Under the pieces are notes generated by a model that saw nothing but the letters and a program-made list of their open reading frames with translations, had not been told where the DNA came from and ran no database searches. Positions 1 to 12,470 of a stretch of 64,000 nucleotides of DNA are shown piece by piece. The position numbers were made by a program, and so were the translations under genes. Origin of the DNA: Terebella lapidaria. Its lineage: Eukaryota > Annelida > Polychaeta > Terebellida > Terebellidae. How positions within the stretch are numbered: the stretch's first letter is position 1; each line of letters opens with the position of its first letter. The stretch spans positions 2,827,667 through 2,891,666 of the forward strand of contig OX424568.1 of NCBI GenBank assembly GCA_949152475.1, written 5' to 3'.

Positions 1-1251
1 TGAAACTGAGTTATATTACTGTCAGATAACACCAATTGCAGGTTACATTTCGACAAAATTTCGAACACGCCAAGTACAGTGTTTCAGTGTTTATGTCGAC
101 GGCACTTCGTTACTCATGTATTTAGCAAGCTTTTCGTGTTAATATATTCCATAATTATAATAATGACCTTGCTTGTCATTAGTGAATTATCATGACAATA
201 CGTGGATGCAGATTTAGTTGCACGTGAACGAACAATAGGTACTTCGTATACATTCTGTGATTCATTGGATGTGATTTGAAGGTAATTTAAAATGTTGATT
301 TACAATAGTCATTGATTGATCCTGTTGACAAAATTGTATATTACAAAGGTTTGAATCGGTGGAGTGTTATTTTTCTACCAATATAAACTCAATCTAATGT
401 GAACGCAAACGTTTGATTTATGATATTTAACTAAAATTTCTAAGAAGGGAACGTTAGAAAGTGAGATATGTTTTATGTTATGTCATATTTGACTCGTGTT
501 TTATGATAATAAGCGCACATATTTGTATTGATATGCATGTGATATCCCTCACATTAACAAAACGTGCATGAAAGCTCTAGACATTGGTCACTGAATCTAC
601 CCCTGCTTGATCTCTGTTATTGTGAAACTTTCAGCACAGGACAATAACAGATAGGGTGATTCGTTATGTGTGAAGATCGAAGGGATTATTGTGACGGGTA
701 TAGAATATGAAATTGAATGGCAAGTCATACGACGAAGGTAAAGCTAGATGGCCAGTTTTTCACCCGTTCGTAACTCGTACATAAAACTAAATAATACACG
801 ATATTAATGACTGAAACTGAGTTATATTACTGTCAGATAACACCAATTGCAGGTTACATTTCGACAAAATTTCGAACACGCCAAGTACAGTGTTTCAGTG
901 TTTATGTCGACGGCACTTCGTTACTCATGTATTTAGCAAGCTTTTCGTGTTAATATATTCCATAATTATAATAATGACCTTGCTTGTCATTAGCGAATTA
1001 TCATGACAATACGTGGATGCAGATTTAGTTGCACGTGAACGAACAATAGGTACTTCGTATACATTCTGTGATTCATTGGATGTGATTTGAAGGTAATTTA
1101 AAATGTTGATTTACAATAGTCATTGATTGATCCTGTTGACAAAATTGTATATTACAAAGGTTTGAATCGGTGGAGTGTTATTTTTCTACCAATATAAACT
1201 CAATCTAATGTGAACGCAAACGTTTGATTTATGATATTTAACTAAAATTTC
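1..1251. repeat. 811-bp-period near-identical direct duplication
   Basis: Bases 1-440 reappear almost unchanged at 812-1251; I noticed only one substitution (agtgaatt versus agcgaatt). The 371 bases between the copies are not repeated in the window. The same sequence occurs once, more diverged, near 36,064-36,545 in segmental copy B. The high identity implies a very recent tandem duplication, or an assembly join artefact. The left copy may begin before the window. No open reading frame of note lies here. Confidence 0.85.
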
Positions 1252-4200
1252 ATGAGCTATGATTGAAGTAATAATCATACTACACCCTCACAACTTTCAA
1301 AAATATTAATTATGCCTCAGGTCAGGATTGTGCGTCACTGCGTTTGATCACTGTACTTCATCCATACAATCCAAACAGAGGTTTTGGACAGAACAGCAAT
1401 GTAAAAACACAGATATTAACCTTACGACACAGGCACATGCGGAACAATGGTACCCGATAATGGGGGTAAATGAATCAGCCTGTGAGTCAGTGTTTCAATA
1501 GCGTAGTATTCTATGCGATTTGAATAAAAACTTGCCAAGACATACTAGAAGGAACAACATTTGATCGAACGTCTTGAACCAGAAGACAAAGGAAACAGTT
1601 TTAGGGGATGTTTGCACACTTCCTGCATTCACTAGTTGGTGTTGTCAACAAAAAAAGGACTTTTTATGTCCTCCTAATACTTGTATTATCAACTGAATTG
1701 GGAATTTGGACCTGAGACGGCTTTTGTGTTAATAAAGTACCCGAGGACACAACAGTGTGATCAGTCCATTTTCATAACAAAGGCATAGTGTGGATTTATC
1801 TATTACATTGGTCGATAAATCAACAAAAGCTTTTAATCAAGACCAGTCCCAACGCGTCTTATCTCATGTATGATGAAAAATGTTGGGCGAATATCCGTTG
1901 TTTTAGAGACTATCAATAATAGGAATTATAGTTGTATGTTAATATTTATTATTGACTACAGCACTACGTTAATTTTATTATTGGATAATCAAGAGGTGAA
2001 ATTATTGCATCAATGACAGAGTTTACATGTCATATAATCATCGATGTATTTCAAGCAGACAACTGACACTCTCAAACTTATGTGTGGATTGAATGGAACA
2101 TGTATGTTGGCCGTCATGAAATTACTACGAAAATAAACTGCAATCATCCATATTTTCCAGAAATCTCACCATAGAGAAAACAAATTGAACGCTTCCTTAA
2201 AACGTGTCACTGTGCAAAATGTTGGATTTTAAAATGCTTCTGGCCAATTTGATATGCAATGCCACACGACGAGCTTCAGAATATACAATACAAGAACAAT
2301 AAACAATACAAGAACGTCTTCTTCTGGCTTTTGATGTTTTCTAGAGCAGCTGGTGAGGATTGTCTCAAAGAAAGCCTTCCTATTGAAGAGACGTTGCTGC
2401 CAAGAGGAAGGAATCTCAGGTCTCGGCAGGGGAGGGAGGATGGGCTTACAATGCGCCCTGATTCTCCTGATGGAGATGGCACTAGATTATTAGATACAAG
2501 ACTCGTTTGACACATGCTGAAAGCCCTCACACGTGGCAGACGTGACCTCAACCCCGACACAGAGCTCGTGCTATGTCGATGTGTAACCCTGTGACAGCCA
2601 GACTATCAGGCCCTCCCACCCCCTCTCCCACGAGTCCACAACGCCTCGCTCCAACCAGGATCGTTCCAAGTCCCGAATGCAATGCCACCACAGGTCGGAC
2701 AAAACTATCCGCATTGTCGCAGCAATCAATAGAGCTCCTCGAGCGGCCAGATGTGGCTTTAGGCAACGGCGGGCCCACAACGGGGCAATTGTTCTAAATG
2801 GCAGTGACTCCTACAGGGGCAGCATTAGGCGCCAAGAAAATTACCGATCTGGAAACAGTAAACACTAACGACACGAGAGTCATCAGAAGCTGTTATCATG
2901 AAGGACTGGTCCAGCTCTAAAGTAGAGTGAGAGAATCGTTCTGCCCTAGGATAGAGCACGTCCATATAGCACATCAATATTATTATCCGTATATCCCAGG
3001 TACTCCTCTGCATGTTGGGAGCAACTCGGATGGATTTGTCCATAAGAAATACAGTGGGATTGCGTAAGACAGGGGCAATGCACTATAGCTATGACTAGAG
3101 AGTTTTGTCTGCGTGGCGGTCTGGTATAACTGAGTGACAGTCTGGTATTACTGCGCAGGTTTGTGGGTCTCTATGCAAACTATGCCATACCGGCGCAGAC
3201 ACATCAGTTATTCATCAGACCATCCAACGTTTCAATTAGGATAAATGGATGAATGATAGTCACGTTGTATCAAATTTGTTCGCAATTTGTAACCTGGATA
3301 GTTATTAATTCGGGTACATTCATGGACTGAGGATAGTGTTTGGTATGAATTCCGATTAGCTTTCTGTAACCCGCAGCCTTCTATCGAGCCTTCCTAATTT
3401 ACTTAATGGATTTGCAGGGCTTCACATTTCAATGTGAAAATGTGTTTTTGATGAAGACTGATACCGAACACCACTGCTCGTTAACTGTCTGGATAGCAGA
3501 ATTTATTCTGTAAAAGCTACTCATTCTCAACGGTTAGTTAGCTCTAGATAATCATGGAAAACTGATTAGTACGAAATGGTTATAATGCATGTGTTCATGT
3601 AAAATATTATGCATTGAAGCATCTTGTCCTGGAAGATTTTCATGGGTCTAGTACTGTAAAATATGTTGCTAAGTATTTATAGTATGGTAAATGTTTGATA
3701 TAATCAGATGCAGATGAGTGATGCATATGTCATACAACTTAAATTGTTCGGATATGTACAGATATTACTACATACAGCTAGTCACGTTCATACTGGTCCA
3801 CATACATGAGTGTTACTACATGTACATGAAGTTAATGTTTCAACTTTCTAGCAATAGGCAAACATGTTGCCCTGCGGAGCTCTAGAGGAATAAATAGTAC
3901 ATGTTTATTATATTGATATACATAAAGCTCGTCAGCAATAATGAAATTATTCCATGCGATTGAGTAACTTTTTCAGTCCACATCCATATAAATAGAATGC
4001 TCTGACATTCAGGTCAACCAGTACTAGATGCTCTGGTACATCATACAACACATTTTCATTTCTACAGATTTTAAATATTGCAACTGTATTTACATTGCAA
4101 CCATTTCATAACATTGGACATCGATTGTCACGCGTGGATTCATGTGAGTCAGCCAGGTTATGTAGTTTCTGCTACCCCACATCTCACTGCATTCTCATTC

Positions 4201-4850
4201 TCTTTGACCAGGAGCACGTATATATGAATGACGAGGAACACTGCATTTTCAGCATACCCCTCTATCCACCCCGCCTCCTTCTACCGGCTACGGAAAGAAG
4301 CAATCGCCCCAGGATGTGCAAACCGCGCCCCAGTTATCTCCAAGTGATAATATTCCAATATCTCCCAATATTCGCACTTGATAAGATCCAACAGACATAC
4401 TACGCTGGAACTCACCCTCGGCGATCCCACCGTCCCATTGTGGAAATCCCCGTGATGGGCTTGACATTGGATGGGAACTGCGAGAAAACAAACTATCGAC
4501 CACCTTGCAACAGGTCCTGAGTCCCGGCAGCAACACGAGATCTAAGCATCTCCGATAGAATAGTATGTCTGCTGGGATTTGACCTCAGACCTCATCAACT
4601 CGTTCCCGAAAGAGCGCTTGATATATATATTTATCGATAATACCATTATATCCCCACTAAGATTCACTGGAAAGATGATTGATGTCTCTGAGTTATTGGT
4701 GATTTGAGAGACATATTATTACAACCTTTGCCAATATATGAAAATGGCGCAAAAGGACGTAGGGCAAATTATTATATTTATTCATCCAAACTGAACCACA
4801 TATCGCGTCGGTTGGAAATGGGGAATGTTATTGAATAGCAGGAATATACA

Positions 4851-6637
4851 ATGTTTGCCACGGACGGTATTGTCCTGAAACGCTGTCTGCAGACAATGAG
4901 GTCCTACAGGATCTCTATTCTGCTGGCGGGTCTCCTGTATGTGCTGTTTCTCTGTCTCTTTCACATGCAACTCCAGATTTATGACCATGTCCAAGGTCAA
5001 GAATCTCATAGTTCTGGCGACCAGGTGCTGCACGTGGTCAAGTATAGAGCCATGGAAATGATCTACAACAGTGAGAAAATCCGTTTCCGGGACTTGAAGG
5101 TGGGAAATCTGGGGTCAAGGCAAGGCATTAGAACTAACAGAAGTCGTTTGGAGACTACAGTTAACAAAATTATGCAGACACATGGGCTCAACAGAAGTAT
5201 TACAAATCGTCAACCGGAAGCTGATCCGTCAGAGGAATTTGATAGTCACAGAGGGAGTAAAGCCCGATACTCCCTCAGAGAACCCTTGACTTCCGAGTCA
5301 TGAAGATTATAGTTGTGAGAAATCCCGCGATATCCAAAATGGGGAGAAAACTGTGATTCGCTTCCGTTACATAGAAGGGGGTTACATTTTCTCAGCGTTT
5401 TTAGATTCTCGGAATTCCTCGGCTTCTTTAGTTTTGTACAAATAATGGCAATATTGAAGAGTAACTACCAGCCCCAGTTTTTCTGCTATTTTTGGAGAGG
5501 CAGTTTCGAATCCAATAGAGTGGATAAAAAAAGTGCATTCCACCGGTTTCCACTCAGAACCCGCTTCAATATATGAAATGTGTGGAAACCACAACAAGAA
5601 TATGGAGGTTGGATATTAAGCTGCCAAGTGCCTTCGATCTATGTGAAATTGAATGAGACCCCCTGTGAAATAATGATATCAAAGTCACACATTTATAGCC
5701 CCAAATCTACAGATAAGGGCCGAGTACCTATATTAGCAACATCATGGCCAATCGGTGATCCTAAGCCACAAAAGGATATGTTTGGGATTTGTGTGCCCCC
5801 ATTATTATGACATATCCCGCCTACAACACTTGTGGAATTTGTTGAGTTAAGCCGACATCTTGGTGCAGATCATGTGATGTTTTACGTATACCAAGTGATG
5901 TCAGCAGTAGAACTGGTGCTAAAATACTACGGGGACCTAGGCTGGGTGTCTGTAGTTCCTTGGGAAGTCCCAGTCCATGAAAAACAAATATGGTGTTAAG
6001 GACAGTTGCTGGCAATAAACGATTGTCTCTATCGAAGTATGAGCCGTTTTACTCACGTAGTGTTTAATGACATCAATGAGTTCTTAGTACCACAACGTCA
6101 CACCACCTGGCGAGGAATGACACAATATCTTGATTTCCTCATTGACACCACTGGGAAGACAAAAAAAAGACCAAAACAAAACACATAAAATTGAATCAAC
6201 GCCCATGGCACCAGATGTTTAGGTGTGGCTACACTTTCCAGTGCTTTCATTGATCCACTAGTCAATGGTGACAACAAAATACTTCACGACCTTGAGCCTG
6301 ACCTTCGGACTAAGACCTTTAGCAAAGTCTGCACCGAAATGCTGGTCCGGCCTCAAATGGTTTTTGAATTAGGAATCCACCACATTTCAAGACCTTTTAG
6401 GCCTGACTTCACCTACTTAGAAGTGGATCCATCTGTGGCATTTATCCACCATTATAGATAATGGATTGTGACTCAGATATGATGTGCCACGTCTTCACGA
6501 GTGATGAGAGTCTGTATTCCTACATCCCAGCCCTTAGACACAGCGTGCACAAAACATTCTGGGAGCTGAAAGAATTGGACAAGACGACCCAGCAACAGCA
6601 GCAACAGCAGCAAGCTCCGCTCATAGAGGCCATGTGA
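4851..6637 (+). pseudogene. GT92 (DUF23) glycosyltransferase pseudogene, copy A
   Basis: GT92 enzymes are type II Golgi membrane proteins that transfer sugars such as galactose. The first 150 codons are open. They give a short cytosolic tail, a membrane segment at about residues 20-40 (ILLAGLLYVLFLCLF) and a polar stem. Downstream pieces show GT92 hallmarks: FGICVPPL, VEFVELSRHLGADHVMFY, GWVSVVPWEVP, INDCLYRSM and VVFNDINEFLVP. The last is the acidic box, usually D-(L/I)-D-E-F in the family. A C-terminal block includes MVFELGIHHIS, and the end is a run of about eight glutamines before APLIEAM and a stop. No introns are evident over about 595 codons. The frame is broken by stops after residue 150, near 5,574, at 5,808, near 5,997, at 6,186 and at 6,459, and by frame changes around 5,300-5,400. 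It is a dead host gene, or possibly an expressed fragment of the N-terminus only. Confidence 0.85.
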
Positions 6638-7504
6638 GGTTGAAATATACCTAACCTAATTATGTTTGAGAATGTAGTTTTGAGAATAACCCTGTTTGAT
6701 GCTGAGTTCAAAGACTGAATATCAAAGATATTTTGATGTTCCATTTATTTGCCACTTTTCGATGCAATTAATGTACATATAGAAACGTATGAAATACGCT
6801 TTTTGCTGTATAACTGGACTCACGTACTATCACGTTATCATCTAGATTTTCTAGTGCCTTCGTCTACTGCTATTCCATTATTACCGATATTTACAATATT
6901 TATATGCTTACAACTTTGAACAACTGAATACGCTACAAATAAAAAAACAATTACAGTACTGTCCCTGATATATTGTTTGATAGGACCCAACTGTCAGTAC
7001 TTATATCTGTAGAAGCTCTCCAAAGTACCTGTCGCTCAACAACCGCCAACAATCCACTTGTACATATTTACACAACGTTACATGGGTTGCCACATGAGTC
7101 CGTTGTCATTCGTGTGAATAAACAATTTGATTGATTATTCCATAACTGTGACACAGTATGGTAAACAATAGTATCCTTTCCTATATTTGGTTGAGTAGGA
7201 TTCTGTGGGTGGGATTTGTTCTCAGATCGAATGACTGGCCTATATCCGATCATATAGAAACAAAACATATCTTTCAAACGATCCGGTGCAGATTGAATAC
7301 CGACATTTTGATGGTTTTATGACTTTATTTTACGATCCATGTATATTATGATCCATGTATATATCAACTTCGGATACAACGACAAAATTTTGATGATAGT
7401 GACCATAGAAAACAGTCATCAAGCCCTTCGCAATAAAAAGAGAGCCCGTGTAAACATATACTATGTCCAAATTCACACTAGTGTCATAGACCGTGTGTGA
7501 GTAT

Positions 7505-7660
7505 AAGTGTCTCTACTGTATACACCAACAGTGCACAACTGGCCAACAGCTCACCAAAATCAGTTCAGAAATCAAGAACAAGCCCCTGAAATGTGTGTAT
7601 GACAAGTGCAAATGTACCCAATCACAAAGCAAAAGGCTACCGAGTTGAAGGAAATAGGAT
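7505..7660 (-). repeat. Diverged Penelope-tail-like repeat (partial)
   Basis: The stretch with CTCTACTGTATACACC and GTATGACAAGTGCAAATG, then CAAAAGGCTACC, matches the distal half of the dispersed repeat seen best at 24,530-24,895 and 35,825-36,005. It reads in minus sense. The counterpart in copy B is about 42,910-43,060. It is old and degraded. Confidence 0.55.
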
Positions 7661-9254
7661 GTGATTATTAATATACTATATGCTAGTCGATTGCCAGACG
7701 AGATACAAGGAACTAAGTTGTGTATTTCTTTATGTTCCTGTTACAAGTGTCTGCACGGGAAGTCTTTCATGCAAAATCAAGAACAAAACTGATTTTCGTT
7801 ATCCAATTTTGAGATATTTGTGATTGATGTGACCATTCTGTGATGTCCTTCTACTATCCCACTATAATATCAATGCTTTCTTCGTGGTAACTTTGCAGGT
7901 GGATTCTGGTCTATATGTGGCTGTAAGACCTAATATTTTCCAAGTTTAAATTTAATCATTCTCGCTGATATTTATACAGGATCCGTTCAACACCATGATT
8001 TAATTGAAACCAAGAAAACCTCCTCTAAAACTCATAGCTGACTGGGCTCGTTTTTCATCTTTTCCCTCCACTGGCAGCAACTAAAGCTTATTACGTCTCC
8101 TTCTTATCCGGAAGCCGTATAAACGGTTAATTGAAAATAGTGTGGAAAGGTCAAATGCTCAGTGAAGGGAAGATGTGGAGGTGAGGAAGGAGGGGGTGAG
8201 AGGATTGAAGTGATCGTTGATTGTGTGGCTTCTGAGAGAGAAAAAAAACACTGGAATGGAAGGTCATAGTTAGAGACTCTCTGTAGCAAAGCGACTTGGT
8301 CTTCGAAGTTGACAATTATCACTGCTCTGCGGTTAGATTGAATATTGTTATGTTTGGTTCCGCATTATTCCAAAGTACTTCAGACATAAACTCTGCTAAT
8401 TATTATGTATCCGCCAATGATTTGTCATGCTTGAATATTGCTCAAGTCATGCTCAAGTGGGTTAATCATTTAACATTATTGACCAAAACACATGTGTATT
8501 CAGTGGAGCGAAATATCATGACCCATTGACTGAGTCAACCAGTCTATGTGGATGAATGGGACCTATCTATTTACAATCTTGTTTCGTATGACACAGATTA
8601 TATCCAATTGAGAATCCGCGAAATTATAGTGATGTGATAGATTCAGAGTCGTCAACCAGTCATCATGATACCCTTCATCATTAAGTACTCCATTGAGGCT
8701 TTGTCAAGCAAACAATAAGATACTTCATTATTCCTACTCTGCTACAAACTGTTACCCAGAATCTTCAAAGCCATGCACATAAGCTGAATTAATACATAAT
8801 ATGTTCGACAGAAGAGTTATATATTATGCTCACTGAATTAGCCGTTTTTTTAAACTAGAATGTCCATTGAGAGCAGGCTGGTCCCACATTGAAAAATGTT
8901 TGGCAGTGAATGTATGTATCAACAATTTAGCAAATTTTGATGATGACAATATGGATTACCGGTAGATGACATTACATGGCAAAACTGATATAAACCCATT
9001 CCTATATGCGAGTTCCAACTTTATCAAAATTATTTATCTAAGTAGAATGGAAACCAAATAAGCCCGGTGCAGAAAAAAATACACAAACATGTCCATACAG
9101 TGCGATTGTGTTGTGCATTTTTAAATAGAGTAATACTGGATGCATACGTATTTCAAATATTTCGTTTATTATGCTGATGTTGTACATCGTCATAGTTAAA
9201 ACTGGTAAGATAGTATCTATTACTATTTATGCCATTACCTAAATTGATATTGAA

Positions 9255-9650
9255 AAAAAAACAAGTTCACATTGTGGATTGGAAGCATAGCCCGACCGAA
9301 TATTTAGAGCCAATGCCACACAGGCTTCATCAGGGGCAGACAATGTGTGAAATATAGGTTTCTACTGGTACACAACTGCCTAAAACAACCTACTAGAACA
9401 CTTTAGAAATCCAAAACGAACCCACGGAACAGGTACCGTTACCACAACATAGGTCCATGCGAATAAATACAGACTGAGGGTCACGTACTGTTCGTGTCCT
9501 TTGACTGAGTAATATCGGGACCTTTATTATGTTTGGTTTGGAAAATCCGACCTTGGACAATACAATGACTACCTCTTACACACTGTCTGCTCATGATGAA
9601 GCCAGTGTGAGTGTAGATTGAATTGTTCGGTAGGGCTTTGTTTATATTCC
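9255..9650. repeat. Two opposed fragments of the CATCAGGGGCAGACA repeat
   Basis: A minus-sense fragment at about 9,255-9,480 contains GCATAGCCCGACCGAATATT and CATCAGGGGCAGACAATGTG. A plus-sense fragment at about 9,570-9,650 contains CACACTGTCTGCTCATGATG and GGTAGGGCTTTG. Together they form an imperfect inverted pair about 90 bp apart. The same pair is kept in copy B at about 45,850-46,245, so it predates the segmental duplication. I relate it to the Penelope-like tail repeats found elsewhere in the window. Confidence 0.6.
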
Positions 9651-11249
9651 AATTATTGTCTCATCTTAGGATTTTAATGGTTATCTTCAAAATCGTGCTG
9701 GCGGTTGTAGAATGGTACATACATTTTCTATAAGCCCGGTGTTTCTGGTATGTTATGGTGATACTGGGTGAAGACATATTCTCTGCAATACATGATATAT
9801 ATTCCTTCCCTCGAATACACCCCAAAAGTCAGCACAACTACGATTATTTGATTGTCATCAATTAAGGGATGAGAGGCAAAAAACAACAAAATTCCCACAG
9901 CGGCTGTATTTCAATGTACATCAATCTTCCCTCGTATCGACGACAAAGGGGGGTTGAATGAAAAAAAACAACAACCTGTGAGTCCGTAAGGATGCGACCT
10001 TCCCCTTTGGACCGCACTAATGCAATTGGCTGTAAAATATTAATTCGGTTGTTTACACGGCTGGCAATATGTGGACAGATATTCCGTTTATCATCACTTG
10101 GGGAAAACACTGTTCTGTAATGGTTCTGATGGATAGATTGACGATGAAACGTACGAGTGTCTCGCACGACACCCTATTCGTGAATAGAAACGGTTATTTT
10201 TTATGATCAATTCTAAAGCATTTTTGTCAGGAATATGTATGCCAATCATTGCATTTAAACATGTGTATGAGTGTATGATACACAATTGCGTTTTGGGACC
10301 TTCAAATAGCACTGTACAACAACGCTACAGCTCATCTTTAAATTCTTTATATCCGGAAGCCACCCGAGAATGGTCAATTTATCGTGTGGAAAGATCAAAC
10401 GTTCAGTAGAGGTAGACATTGATGGAATTAGTATTTAAATGAGAAAATTGGAGTGATTGTTGCTTTTATGGGTTTGAAGATGAAAAACATCTGCGAACAT
10501 GAGGGTCACACACCGAAATAATGCATCTGTCTTTCTCTCACCCATCATCTTGAAAAGTTCCCACTATGAAATAATACCAGACACCATATTATTCGTGGCA
10601 TCAGTAACCACATCAGGCACTAGCATTGGCCATTCACACGCCTGTATCCAGCGAGGTGGGACGTCGTTCAACTATGGTTCATTAAAGGAGTAAATAGGCT
10701 TCACGAATTATTTTGGCATTCGGAAAAATTAGAGGAAACACATTCACTTTGGATAATGGATTCCATAGATTAAATATTTAGTCATATATTGTTGTATTAT
10801 GCCATTGATTTAAAGGAAATAAAACCTGCACAAATGCTTAAATGACATATGTACTCTGGTTGAAAACCTAGCTGATCACATTTTGAAGGTTTTATTTTTA
10901 TTAAGTTTCAATGAAGTCCTATAACAAACTTTCATGGTATTTATCATCGAGCTAGTAAAGTATTTGATTTCTACAAAGAAAACATTGTACTGTCATGGCA
11001 ATCAAAACTCTTTGTTGGCAACATGGTTTATTTTTTTCATCAGCCACAAGATGGTTTATTTTTTATCAGTCACAAGATTTGGTTTCATAATCTCGCAGTG
11101 GAGTGACACTCAGTGACAGGCTATTCAATTATTCACAGAATATCTGCCTGTGAGACTGCATGAAATTACTGTGATGCAACAGATTCAATGCATGATATCC
11201 GCTAGAGAAATAGATCCAGCTAATTTTGTCATCGTCTTAATGCCCATCA

Positions 11250-11985
11250 TCATGACATAAGCTGAAGTGAACCCAGAATGTCTACAAGTTATCGGTTCTA
11301 CGTTCATGGTGTCTCCCAGAGAAGCATATTAGTTTCCATACACATTTTCATAAACTTGCAGATGACACCACCATAATATAGGTCATAACGTTAATTAGTT
11401 ACAAAGATAGTCTGTTGGTTCGAGGACAATTTGGTCAGTAAACCATTCTTCATTTTCAACAAGCAAATATCATCTGACAAGGACCTTGATGAAAGCCAAG
11501 TGGGTGTTACCACACTCTTATTTCATACGGTTAAATTCCTCAGAGTTACCAGTACAAATTACAAATAGCGCACAGCACATATTTTAGTGTTGTAGTGCTG
11601 TATATTGTAGTGAACCCGGGTTCACTCGTTTGTGGGCGAACGCTCTACAATTGAGCAACTGATTCCTGACCTGATGTCAAATTACTCAGTGTATTTCAAG
11701 CAGCCAACACCTCCCTGGATCAATGTTTTTGGATTTGGCAGAATTCGATGGATCTGTTAGTCGTCAATAAAATTTCACTTTTTTGTCTAGAATGCCTCAG
11801 ATAAAAATGTCTATTATCGATGCCAACTTTGATGAGGCAGCCAGGTTTACATGTATGTTGTTTCTTTATTTAACATGAGACAGTTCAGCGGTGAGGCAGT
11901 GTAACAGTTATTAAAAACGTGTTCTTTAAAGGAGCAACCCACATTTTGATAGTTATATTCCTATAATTAACATTACCTGATAAAC
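11250..11985 (+). repeat. Weakly conserved distal end of segmental copy A
   Basis: This part aligns only roughly with 47,790-48,600. Shared strings include CAGTGTATTTCAAGCAGCC, CAGAATTCGATGGATCTGT and ATTAACATTACCTG. A decayed tRNA-like piece (GAACCCGGGTTCACTCG, GCGAACGCTCTACAATTGAG) lies at about 11,610-11,670, where copy B has a clearer SINE-like sequence. A related string also occurs at 18,330-18,420 in unit C. I see no gene. Confidence 0.6.
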
Positions 11986-11992
11986 TGATGAT

Positions 11993-12470
11993 GATAAACT
12001 GATAGAATCAAATAAACAACCAGTCATAACAGGCACTGGAGACAAAAGATTGTGTATCAAAACCAGGTCTATGTATAATGTTCGAAAATTGCAGCCTAAT
12101 AAGATTTCTTGCCATTATGGGTGCAAGTGTCACTGGGCATCCAAAAGTGAAGACAAACAGACTGAATCCAATTCATTCCAGACAATGTCACTAGTGTTTC
12201 ATATAAATATTACAAATATTGGATTATGGTGATAAACTGATATAATCAAATAAACAGCCAGTCATAACAGGCACTGGAGACAAAAGATGGTGTATCAAAT
12301 CCAGGTTTATGTATAATGTCTCAAGATTGCAGCCTACTACGATTTCTTGCCATTATGGGTGCAAGTGTCACTGGGCATTCAGAAGTAAAGACAAACAGAC
12401 CGAATCCAATTCATTCCAGACAATGTCACCAGTGTTTCATATAAATATAACAAGTATTGCATTACTAAGC
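11993..12470 (+). repeat. Two-copy tandem repeat, period about 238 bp
   Basis: Bases 11,993-12,230 and 12,231-12,470 are about 90% alike by eye. Both begin GATAAACTGATA and contain CACTGGAGACAAAAGAT. Each copy encodes the same peptide theme, ISCHYGCKCHWA then SKDKQTESNSFQTMS, and it stays open in both. That suggests a duplicated coding or formerly coding exon. Confidence 0.75.

Larger units (their letters stand above)
758..11250 (+). repeat. Segmental duplication, copy A
   Basis: This block is collinear in direct orientation with copy B at about 36,011-47,790. Anchor pairs are 812/36,064, 2,311/37,636, 4,851/40,241 and 10,203/46,792. The offset grows from about 35.25 to 36.59 kb because copy B has gained insertions. 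Divergence by eye is a few percent across the GT92 pseudogene and about 1% between 8,790 and 10,900. Similarity weakens after about 11,250 but can be followed to about 11,985. The left edge lies at a shared TTCACCCGTTCG. Apart from the GT92 pseudogene I see no convincing coding content. Confidence 0.9.

Noticed and set aside
1-1251. Direct repeats 371 bp apart as long terminal repeats of a small element.
   Set aside because: No TG/CA ends, primer site or coding content between them; the repeat is part of the larger duplicated segment.
2259-3043. Overlapping open frames on both strands upstream of GT92 copy A (and at 37,620-38,585 in copy B).
   Set aside because: They overlap each other on opposite strands, lack conserved frame between copies A, B and C, and show no known motif.
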